64,000 bases of DNA, from positions 3,286,001-3,350,000 of the forward strand of contig NZ_OY726395.1 in NCBI RefSeq assembly GCF_963378085.1. Reading direction: 5' to 3'. Within the stretch, counting starts at the first letter, position 1, and the number at the start of each line of letters is the position of its first letter. The notes below the pieces were generated by a model. The model made no database searches, was not told the origin of the DNA, and saw only the letters and a program-made list of their open reading frames with translations. The translations under genes were made by a program, and so were the position numbers. Below, piece by piece: positions 44,537 to 51,404 of the stretch. This DNA is from Mycolicibacterium sp. MU0050 (lineage in GTDB: Bacteria; Actinomycetota; Actinomycetes; Mycobacteriales; Mycobacteriaceae).

Positions 44537-45316
44537 ATGAGCGAGCTTCGTGATGCCGCCGGATTGCGGATCCTGATTGTCGGTGCCTCCTCGGGCATCG
44601 GCCACGCAGTCGCGCGCCGCGCCGCGCAGCGCGGCGCCACCGTGGCGGTCGCGGCCCGCCGGGTGAACCTGTTGACCGAGCTGGCCGAGTCCATCGGGGG
44701 CACGGCGTTCGAACTCGACGTCCAGGACGCCAAGGCCATCGCCAAGGTGGTGCCGCAGGCCGCCGAGGCGCTCGGCGGCACCATCGACGCCGTGCTGTTC
44801 ACCAGCACCGTCGTCCCGTTCGCCTACATCGAGGACACCGACGTCGCCACCTGGCTGCACGCGTTTGCGGTCAACGCCCTCGGCGCCAATCACGTCCTGC
44901 GCGCGGCCCTGCCGCATCTCAGCGAGAACGGGGTCGCGCTGATCACCTCCAGCCGCGACGTGGGCAACCCGCGGGCCGGCGTGGCGGCCTACGACGCCAG
45001 CAAGGCCGCCCTCGACGAGATCCTCAACGCGTGGCGCAGCGAGCACCCGGAACTGTCGGTGATCCGCGTGGGCATGGGCCCCACCGAGGACACCGAGATC
45101 CTGCGCGGCGCGGACCGCGACCTGCTCGAGGAACTCTTCAAGTCGTGGGTGGAGCACGGGCAGCTGCCCGCGCAGATGTCGGAACTCGACGACGTAGCCA
45201 ACACCCTGGTGTCCCTGGTGACCGCGGCGTACGCGAATCCCAGCGTGGTGCCGGAGATCGTGCAGCTGGCGCCGCGCATCCGCAAGCGGTCCTCGAAGGA
45301 ACCCACCGGGTCCTGA
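44537..45316 (+). CDS. SDR family oxidoreductase
   Basis: 259 residues. It begins ILIVGASSGIGHAVARRAAQ and has LITSSRDVGNPRAGVAAYDA followed by SKAA, giving the Tyr-x3-Lys of the SDR active site. The C-terminus is less conserved. The substrate is unknown. It stands alone between the divergent DUF899 gene and the small secreted proteins. Confidence 0.88.
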   Translation: MSELRDAAGLRILIVGASSGIGHAVARRAAQRGATVAVAARRVNLLTELAESIGGTAFELDVQDAKAIAKVVPQAAEALGGTIDAVLFTSTVVPFAYIEDTDVATWLHAFAVNALGANHVLRAALPHLSENGVALITSSRDVGNPRAGVAAYDASKAALDEILNAWRSEHPELSVIRVGMGPTEDTEILRGADRDLLEELFKSWVEHGQLPAQMSELDDVANTLVSLVTAAYANPSVVPEIVQLAPRIRKRSSKEPTGS

Positions 45317-45403
45317 CTGCATCGATCAGATCTCGGTCTTCGGCAATCCGCGCCCGCAGACCGCAGCGACTCGCTACCGTTCTGGCCAATCAAAGGGGAT
45401 GAG

Positions 45404-45736
45404 ATGAAGTTCTGTGCGCCGATCGCGGCTTCTGTGTTGCTGGCCGGTGGACTCGCGCTGGCCGGCCCCGCAGCGGCGGCCGACGACACCACCGAAACCT
45501 GGTCGATGCCCGACGTCACCGGGAAGACCCTGGCGCAGGCCGAGGCCGCCGTCGCCGCCCTCAGTGACGACGTCAGGTTCCGCATGGTCTCCACAGATAT
45601 GACCGGCTACGCGCGCCAGCAACTGAGCGCCCCGAACTGGACGGTCTGCGCCACGGCGCCCCGCCCCGGCGGCACCGTGACCGCCAAGACCACGGTGATC
45701 TTCGGCGTCGTGCGGTTGCACTCCGAGTCCTGCTGA
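45404..45736 (+). CDS. Small secreted PASTA-like protein 1
   Basis: 110 residues. A Sec signal peptide (residues 1-~25, cut after AGPAAAA) precedes a domain with MPDVTGKTLAQAEAAV, the start of a PASTA domain, and ends with a Cys pair (TVCATAPRPGG and SESC) that could form a disulphide. PASTA domains bind muropeptides or D-Ala-type stems in Ser/Thr kinases and PBPs; single secreted PASTA-like proteins are widespread in mycobacteria, function unknown. A close paralogue follows 58 bp downstream. Confidence 0.8.
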   Translation: MKFCAPIAASVLLAGGLALAGPAAAADDTTETWSMPDVTGKTLAQAEAAVAALSDDVRFRMVSTDMTGYARQQLSAPNWTVCATAPRPGGTVTAKTTVIFGVVRLHSESC

Positions 45737-45794
45737 CAACCTGGCGCGCTCTTCTCGGCGCGCGGCTCACAGTGAGCTGCCATAGGCTGCCGCC

Positions 45795-46124
45795 ATGGTG
45801 AACTTCCCCGCATCGCTGGCCGGCCTGAGCGCCGCCCTGCTCGCCGGCGGGCTCCTGCTCGCCGGCCCCGCCGCCGCCGACGACCCCGAATTCGAGATGC
45901 CCGACGTCGTGGGCGGCACCCTGGAAGAAGCCGAGGCCCAGGTCGCGGACCTCAGCCCGGATATCGCCTTCGAGACCGAGGATCTGACGGGCCAGGGCCG
46001 CGAGGTGCAGAGCCCCGCCAACTGGACCGTCTGCGCGACGGCACCGGAGGCCGGCGAGACCCTCACCGCGGAGTCCACCGTCGGGTTCGTCGTCGTGCGG
46101 CAGTACGAAGAGTCCTGCGACTGA
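45795..46124 (+). CDS. Small secreted PASTA-like protein 2 (paralogue)
   Basis: 109 residues. It shares the plan of the preceding gene: signal peptide ending around LLAGPAAA, MPDVVGGTLEEAEAQVADLS, NWTVCATAPEAGETLTAEST, and a final Cys (EESCD). The two are a tandem duplication that has diverged in the mature part. It is more acidic than its twin. Confidence 0.8.
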   Translation: MVNFPASLAGLSAALLAGGLLLAGPAAADDPEFEMPDVVGGTLEEAEAQVADLSPDIAFETEDLTGQGREVQSPANWTVCATAPEAGETLTAESTVGFVVVRQYEESCD

Positions 46125-46211
46125 CCGGTTTTCCGCCCTTGCGATGAGTTTCGGGTGCTGCCGGGGTCTACCGGACGAGGGGTGCACCCGCACCACGGAA
46201 GGTCGGAAATC

Positions 46212-46310
46212 ATGGTCATCGTCGCCGGACACATCACCGTCGAACCTGCCCACCGCGATTCCATGTCGGTGGCCGAATACGGCGCGACGGAAATCACCAC
46301 CGGCCGCTAG
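46212..46310 (+). pseudogene. Antibiotic-biosynthesis monooxygenase remnant with internal deletion
   Basis: A 32-codon frame with a ribosome binding site (GGAAGG) upstream. The first 17 residues (MVIVAGHITVEPAHRDS) match the N-terminus, and SVAEYGATEI resembles the C-terminal strand, of the ~95-residue ABM-domain monooxygenases of mycobacteria. The ~65 residues between are missing, in frame, so it looks like an internal deletion of one such gene. The peptide is probably non-functional. This reading depends on recalled family sequences. Confidence 0.55.
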
Positions 46311-46399
46311 CCCAGTCCGCCTCGGCTGTCAATCCGTTGTCAACTTCCTGTGGATGACTTACCCTCACGTCAGTTGGTTCGTCTTTGGGGGGTTTGGCC

Positions 46400-46591
46400 A
46401 TGTTTCGTCCATTTGTTGCTGCTGTCGTCATCGCCGGAGTCGCGATCCTGGCCGCGCCGGTCGCCGCGGCCGCGCCGTTCAAGAACTGCACCGAGGCCCG
46501 TTCCAACGGTTACAGCAATATCCCGTCGAGTTCGGAGTACTACGGTCCCCACCTGGACCGCGACGGCGACGGGATCGGCTGCGAGAGCTAG
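46400..46591 (+). CDS. Secreted Excalibur-domain protein
   Basis: 63 residues. Signal peptide 1-~27 (MFRPFVAAVVIAGVAILAAP). The mature part is an Excalibur domain: FKNCTEARSNGYSNI, ending with DRDGDGIGCE, the calcium-binding DxDxDGxxCE motif. The ATG at 46400 is preferred to an upstream GTG. It lies 9 bp before the thermonuclease-like gene; in other bacteria these two domains are often fused. Confidence 0.85.
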   Translation: MFRPFVAAVVIAGVAILAAPVAAAAPFKNCTEARSNGYSNIPSSSEYYGPHLDRDGDGIGCES

Positions 46592-46600
46592 CGTTTCGCG

Positions 46601-47128
46601 GTGCGCGCGCTGCTGTTGAGCCTCCTTGGAGTCGTGGCCCTGACCGGACTGCTCGGCGCCCCGGCGGCCGCGGCGGACCCGGTGGCGGTCACTGCGACGG
46701 TGCTGCGGGTGGTCGATGGCGACACCATCGACGTCCGCGACGATCATCGCGGCCGGTTGCGCATCCGGGTGCTGGGCATCGACACCCCGGAGACCAAGAA
46801 GCCGGGCTACACGGTGGGCTGCGGGGGCCCGGAGGCCACCGAGTTCGCGCGCACCCACCTGCTGGGACAACGCGTCGCCATCGTGTACGACGCCACCCAG
46901 GGCATGCACGACCGCTTCGGCCGCACGCTGGCGTATCTGGTCAAGGCCGACGGCTGGGACTACTCGGTGGAGGCCGCCCGCGCGGGGCGGGCACGCGCCT
47001 ACGTCTACGGCGGCCGACCGGTGCAGCGCCACCCGCAGATCGCCGCCGCCGAGCGTGAGGCCAAGGCCGCCGGGCGTGGGCTGTGGGGCCCGCCGTGCCA
47101 CGGCGCGACCGCCTCGGTCCGCCGCTGA
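46601..47128 (+). CDS. Secreted thermonuclease-like (SNase family) protein
   Basis: 175 residues from a GTG. A Sec signal peptide (about 1-25) is followed by a staphylococcal nuclease-like domain: VDGDTIDVRDDHRGRLRIRV, GIDTPETKK and HDRFGRTLAYL. The catalytic Arg/Asp/Glu positions of SNase (here D of GDT, E of TPET, R of FGR) are visible. It would be a secreted calcium-dependent nuclease. It probably shares an operon with the Excalibur gene. Confidence 0.85.
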   Translation: MRALLLSLLGVVALTGLLGAPAAAADPVAVTATVLRVVDGDTIDVRDDHRGRLRIRVLGIDTPETKKPGYTVGCGGPEATEFARTHLLGQRVAIVYDATQGMHDRFGRTLAYLVKADGWDYSVEAARAGRARAYVYGGRPVQRHPQIAAAEREAKAAGRGLWGPPCHGATASVRR

Positions 47129-47230
47129 GTGAAGCCGAGCGTTCGCCGGCGGAAAACGACGGTGACGCGACGGGCAGACGGTCCTAGACTGCACTTCAAG
47201 AGGGTCGGTGAAGTGTGAGGGGGCCTTCTC

Positions 47231-47509
47231 ATGGCACATACAGTTCTACGTTGCGCGGTCGCCGTCGCGGCCCCGGCCGCGGCGCTGGCGTTCGGCGCGG
47301 CCGTCGCGCCCGCGGTGAGCAACGCGACGGAGTGTGGGTGGGGAACCGTCTACGATGCGCCGTCGAATACCTGCGTGGCGGCTCAACCCCCGCCGCCGCC
47401 ACCGGCCCCACCGCCGGCCTGGAACGGTGACATCACGCCCTACTTCTCGGTGGGCGCCTGCATACCGATCCCGATCCCGTTCGCGCCGTCGATCTGCGCC
47501 GGCATTTAG
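47231..47509 (+). CDS. Small secreted Pro-rich protein
   Basis: 92 residues. Signal peptide about 1-31 (VAVAAPAAALAFGAAVAPAV), then CGWGTVYDAPSNTCVAAQ, a PPPPPPAPPP linker, and CIPIPIPFAPSIC. Four Cys could form two disulphides. This kind of small Cys/Pro protein is common in mycobacteria with no known role. A plain ribosome binding site precedes the ATG. Confidence 0.7.
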   Translation: MAHTVLRCAVAVAAPAAALAFGAAVAPAVSNATECGWGTVYDAPSNTCVAAQPPPPPPAPPPAWNGDITPYFSVGACIPIPIPFAPSICAGI

Positions 47510-47614
47510 GGCAATCTTGTTGGGGGTCTTGGTCAACGAACAGCACGGGTAAGGGGGCCGTTGCCAGGTTCGGGTAGTAGTGTCCCGCGCACCGGGCGAG
47601 AGGTGGGGGGAAGT

Positions 47615-48175
47615 ATGGCTGACGCGCATCGACATTGGAGCACGCCGGCCGCGATGGCCATTCCGGAGGGCGGCTACTTCGAGCTGGAGCGGGGTCGCTA
47701 CGGACCGGTCTTCCCACGCACGCCGGCATGCTACGGATTTTCGATCATCGCCAAGGTGAAGGACGGCCGCGAGGACGCCATCCGCGAGCACGGCAAGACC
47801 ATCGAGGCGGCCGTCGCCGAATCACCCGAGTTCCTTGCGCCGCTGCGGCTGCATTACCTGCGGTGGTTGCTGTTCGACGTCGGGTCCGGCCTGCACTTCC
47901 AGTACCAGGGCATTTTCGACACGGACTTCGACAAATACACCGAGGACGCGGTGCAGCTGTTCGGCCAGAGCGGCATCAGCACGGTGTTCACCAACCTCGA
48001 GGACTTCCCCGAAGACTGGCGGGAGAACCCGGAGGCGTTCGTGAAGTTCGTTCGCGAACACCACTTTCCGAGCTTCTTGGAGTACGGCGAATATCCGTAT
48101 GTGACGGCTGAGGAGATCAAGAAGGCACTGCGGCTCAAGGACGCCTTCTCCGCCATGCTCGACCAGATGCAGTAA
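47615..48175 (+). CDS. Unknown protein upstream of a DyP-type peroxidase
   Basis: 186 residues from the ATG at 47615, with AGGTGGGGGG upstream. The sequence is globular and acidic with no membrane segment or signal peptide; FSIIAKVKDGREDAIREHGK and VGSGLHFQYQGIFDTDFDKY look like a ferredoxin-like (dimeric alpha/beta barrel) half as in DyP relatives. It is 21 bp before the peroxidase gene and may be its partner. No function is claimed. Confidence 0.75.
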   Translation: MADAHRHWSTPAAMAIPEGGYFELERGRYGPVFPRTPACYGFSIIAKVKDGREDAIREHGKTIEAAVAESPEFLAPLRLHYLRWLLFDVGSGLHFQYQGIFDTDFDKYTEDAVQLFGQSGISTVFTNLEDFPEDWRENPEAFVKFVREHHFPSFLEYGEYPYVTAEEIKKALRLKDAFSAMLDQMQ

Positions 48176-48196
48176 CCCAGCCGGGAGCCGCTGCAC

Positions 48197-49516
48197 ATGC
48201 TCGAACTCGAAGACATTCAGCACATTCTGTTGACCCGTACCCCGGCGATGACCGGACGCTACGAGTTCCTGTCGTTCGACGACCCGGCCAGCGGCCGGGC
48301 GTGGCTGTCGGAGCTGATCGAGCGCGTGGACTCGGCCGCCGCGGCGATGGCATCGATGGACAGCACCGAGCGGTGGATCACGTTGGCGTTCACCTGGAAC
48401 GGGCTGCGGGCACTCGGCGTACCGGAGGACGCGCTGGCCAGTTTCCCCGACGAGTTCCGGGAAGGCATGGCCGCCCGCGCGGACATCCTCGGCGACACCG
48501 GCCGCAACGCACCCGAGCACTGGCTGGGCGGCTTGGCCGACGACAAGCTGCACGCCATCGCGATCCTGTTCGCCCGTACCGAGGCCGAACACCGGCGCTG
48601 CGTCGGCGAGCATGACAAGCTGCTCGCCCGCACTCCCGGCGTGCGATCGCTGTCGTTCCTCGACCTCAACGCGACCCCGCCGTTCAACTACGCCCACGAC
48701 CACTTCGGCTTCCGGGACCGCCTGTCGCAGCCCGTGATCGAAGGCTCCGGCGAGGAGCCGACGCCGGGATCCGGCGCCCCGCTCAAGCCCGGCGAATTCA
48801 TCCTGGGATACTCCGACGAGGTCGGACCGCCGGTCAACCAGCCCGAACCGCAGCGGCTGTCGCGCAACGGCAGCTACCTGGCCTATCGCCGGATACAGGA
48901 GCACGTCGGGCTGTTCCGGGAGTATCTGCGGCGCCACGCCGACACCGCCGAGGCGCAAGACCTGCTGGCCGCGAAGTTCATGGGCCGTTGGCGCAGCGGC
49001 GCGCCCCTGGTGCTGCGCCCCGACCGCGACGATCCCGAGCTGGGCGCCGATCCCCTGCGCAACAACGACTTCGACTACAAGACGATGGACCCGCACGGGT
49101 ACGCCTGCCCGCTGGGCGCGCATGCCCGGCGGCTCAATCCCCGCGACACCGCCCACAACATGAATCGGCGCAGGATGATTCGCCGTGGCGCCACCTACGG
49201 CCCCGCGCTCCCCGACGGCGCGCCCGAGGACGGTGCGGACCGCGGCATCGCCGCATTCATCATCTGCGCCAGCCTCGTCCGTCAGTTCGAGTTCGCCCAG
49301 AACGTGTGGATCAACGACGCCTCGTTTCACGAACTGGGCAACGAACACGACCCCATCTGCGGAACCCAGGACGGCACGCTGGATTTCACCATCCCGAAGC
49401 GACCCATCCGCAAGGTGCTCACCGGTCTGCCCGCCTTCACCACCCTGCGGGGTGGGGCGTACTTCTTCCTGCCGGGCATCAACGCCTTGCGGTACCTGGC
49501 CGCCCTGGACAGTTGA
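48197..49516 (+). CDS. DyP-type peroxidase family protein
   Basis: 439 residues. CPLGAHARRLNPRD is the proximal haem-His region of DyP-type peroxidases; HFGFRDRLSQPVIEG aligns with the distal GxxDG motif, but the final Gly is Arg (GFRDR). The catalytic Asp is retained. It probably binds haem b and reduces peroxides or acts on haem-related substrates. It is longer than usual and has no Tat signal, so cytosolic. It sits between two genes of unknown function, all closely spaced, suggesting a small operon. Confidence 0.85.
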   Translation: MLELEDIQHILLTRTPAMTGRYEFLSFDDPASGRAWLSELIERVDSAAAAMASMDSTERWITLAFTWNGLRALGVPEDALASFPDEFREGMAARADILGDTGRNAPEHWLGGLADDKLHAIAILFARTEAEHRRCVGEHDKLLARTPGVRSLSFLDLNATPPFNYAHDHFGFRDRLSQPVIEGSGEEPTPGSGAPLKPGEFILGYSDEVGPPVNQPEPQRLSRNGSYLAYRRIQEHVGLFREYLRRHADTAEAQDLLAAKFMGRWRSGAPLVLRPDRDDPELGADPLRNNDFDYKTMDPHGYACPLGAHARRLNPRDTAHNMNRRRMIRRGATYGPALPDGAPEDGADRGIAAFIICASLVRQFEFAQNVWINDASFHELGNEHDPICGTQDGTLDFTIPKRPIRKVLTGLPAFTTLRGGAYFFLPGINALRYLAALDS

Positions 49517-49524
49517 GGATTCCC

Positions 49525-50538
49525 ATGAACACCCCGGTGCCGGCGCGCACGTACAACCAACACCACATCGCGCGCCACCACGACGGGCGCCGGCGGATCA
49601 GCATCTACTGGACGTGGAGCTATCCCTGGGAGGCGCAGCGCGATCCGGCCGAAATCTACAACCGGTTCTCGACGATCACCGAAGTCCGCAATGTCGCGTG
49701 GCCCAGCTACGAGACCGCGCAGTACGACGCGGCGCACTTCCTGCAGGGCATCGCCGGAACGCTGGAACTGTTCCACCGCTCCACCCTGACGTTTCAGCAG
49801 TTGGCCCAGGAGGTCACCGGGCACGCCGTGGCGGTGTTCCAGCGGGTGGACCAGGCCGGGTACACGCTGCCCCTCGATGAGCGGATCCTTGCCGACACCG
49901 ACACCCTGATGGTGTTCGGGCTCGACCACCTGTTGTCGGGGCAGGAAGCCGCGCCCGAGGAGGTGGCCGCGCTGCAGGAGTGGCTGGCCCGGGAGGGCAC
50001 CTGCCTGCTGCTCGCCCCGCATCACGACGTCGGGTTCACCGACGACCCGGCACAGCGGCAGGTCGAGTACGAGCATCACGGCGACCGCCTGGTCCCGCGC
50101 CAGCAGCGTTTCGGCCAGTACACCCGCTCCCTGATGCGCGCGCTCGACGTGCCCGTGCACAACATCTGGGGCCTGCGACCCGCCGTCGTCGGAGGCACCG
50201 GAGATATTGCGCCCATCACCGGATTCCGCGACCTCGACGACCCGGGACTGCTCGGCGAGGTGACCACGTTCAGCTTCCATCCGCACCTGCCGCACTACGA
50301 ACTCACCGCACCGGAAGGCGACGGGTTACGGGTCCTGGCGCGCCAGCGTGTCGACCCCGGCCGGGCGCACCCGTTCACCGACGCCGGCAACACCGACTTC
50401 AATGCCCTGATCTGGATGCCTCCGTCGGGCGCACGCGCCGGCGACATCGTGCTGATCGACTCCACGCACTTCACCACGCTGTTCGGCGGCACCGACAGCC
50501 TGCGTCATCTGTGGCGCAACCTCGCGACCATGGGGTGA
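49525..50538 (+). CDS. Unknown protein downstream of DyP-type peroxidase
   Basis: 337 residues from the ATG at 49525, 8 bp after the peroxidase. No signal peptide or transmembrane segment. It contains several His-rich stretches (YNQHHIARHHDGRRRISIYW, LLAPHHDVGF, FSFHPHLPHYEL). These could bind metal or haem. The C-terminal IDSTHFTTLFGGTDSLRHLW is conserved-looking. No family recognised. Confidence 0.75.
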   Translation: MNTPVPARTYNQHHIARHHDGRRRISIYWTWSYPWEAQRDPAEIYNRFSTITEVRNVAWPSYETAQYDAAHFLQGIAGTLELFHRSTLTFQQLAQEVTGHAVAVFQRVDQAGYTLPLDERILADTDTLMVFGLDHLLSGQEAAPEEVAALQEWLAREGTCLLLAPHHDVGFTDDPAQRQVEYEHHGDRLVPRQQRFGQYTRSLMRALDVPVHNIWGLRPAVVGGTGDIAPITGFRDLDDPGLLGEVTTFSFHPHLPHYELTAPEGDGLRVLARQRVDPGRAHPFTDAGNTDFNALIWMPPSGARAGDIVLIDSTHFTTLFGGTDSLRHLWRNLATMG

Positions 50539-50550
50539 ACATCGGCGACA

Positions 50551-50796
50551 ATGGTCGCTGTGTTCACCGTGCTGGCGTTTGTGATCCCCGCGTGCGTCTA
50601 CCTCGCGCTGCGGCCGCTGTCCTCGGTGCCCAGCGCGCGGGTGCGCGCGGCGATCGCGGCCCTGGGTGCCGCGGTCATCTGGGCCACCGCGGTGCACAGC
50701 GAGCCCGGTAGCGGTACGTTCCTCATCCAGCTGGTGTGCGGCGCACTGCTTGTTGTGGTCGCAGGCGCGTTGTTGGTGAAGGGGCGAGAAGGTTGA
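50551..50796 (+). CDS. Small membrane protein 1
   Basis: 81 residues with three hydrophobic helices (VFTVLAFVIPACVYLAL; RAAIAALGAAVIWATA; LIQLVCGALLVVVAGALLV) and a C-terminal KGREG. The next gene encodes a protein of the same plan and similar ends (VVPAVIYFA, LVKGR), so the pair is a tandem duplication. Function unknown. Confidence 0.65.
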   Translation: MVAVFTVLAFVIPACVYLALRPLSSVPSARVRAAIAALGAAVIWATAVHSEPGSGTFLIQLVCGALLVVVAGALLVKGREG

Positions 50797-51050
50797 CCAC
50801 CGCGGTGTTGTACGGGGCGGCGTTCGTGGTTCCGGCGGTCATCTACTTCGCCATGGAACCCCGGAAATCTACGCGCGAAGCCCAAATACGCGCAGCGGCA
50901 ATCTTGTTCGGCGTTGCGGTGTTCTGGGGATCTGCAGTCTTCAGCTACTCGCAGGGCAGCACCGAAGTTGTGATACTGGTCTGCAGCGTCTTCATGGTCC
51001 TCGCGGCGGGCCTGATCTTGGTGAAGGGGCGGCAACCTCCACCTGGCTGA
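50793..51050 (+). CDS. Small membrane protein 2 (paralogue)
   Basis: 85 residues from a TTG at 50793 overlapping the preceding stop (TTGA); a GTG at 50805 is possible. Three hydrophobic helices match those of its upstream neighbour, including FVVPAVIYFAMEP and AAGLILVKGRQPPP. It is translationally coupled to the first copy. Function unknown. Confidence 0.6.
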   Translation: MTTAVLYGAAFVVPAVIYFAMEPRKSTREAQIRAAAILFGVAVFWGSAVFSYSQGSTEVVILVCSVFMVLAAGLILVKGRQPPPG

Positions 51051-51083
51051 AAACCCTTTTGCGGTAGGCGGTTTGGTTCTCGG

Positions 51084-51317
51084 TCATCGCACCGCCGCGG
51101 CGCCGACGAGCGGGCGGCAAGCCGGGGTGACCGACGGCGCGTACACGGTGGCGCCGCACGCACAGGTCCAGGTGGTGTGGCCGCCGCGGCAGGAACAAGG
51201 CTGATGCCCAACGAGCATCCGGCCCGGGGTGAGTCTGTGGCCGGCGGGGCAGCGTTGCGGTGGCCGGGCGATCCAGCCGCCGGTGGTTGATCTGACCAAC
51301 TCCCCCACGGCCGTCAT
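51084..51317 (-). CDS. Small Cys-rich (zinc-ribbon-like) hypothetical protein
   Basis: 77 residues. It has C-x5-H (CPAGHRL reads CPAGH), then CSCRGGHTTWTCACGATVYAP and a further CRPL. The arrangement of Cys and His suggests a zinc ribbon. Similar small proteins occur in many mycobacteria; function unknown. It is convergent with the membrane pair. Confidence 0.6.
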   Translation of the reverse strand: MTAVGELVRSTTGGWIARPPQRCPAGHRLTPGRMLVGHQPCSCRGGHTTWTCACGATVYAPSVTPACRPLVGAAAVR

Positions 51318-51404
51318 GACGCCAGGATAGGCCCCGGAGCCGACAGCGCCGCCCCGACCTGGAGTGCCCTCATCTCCGGGTCGGGGCGGCGAAGCTGTCG
51401 ACGA

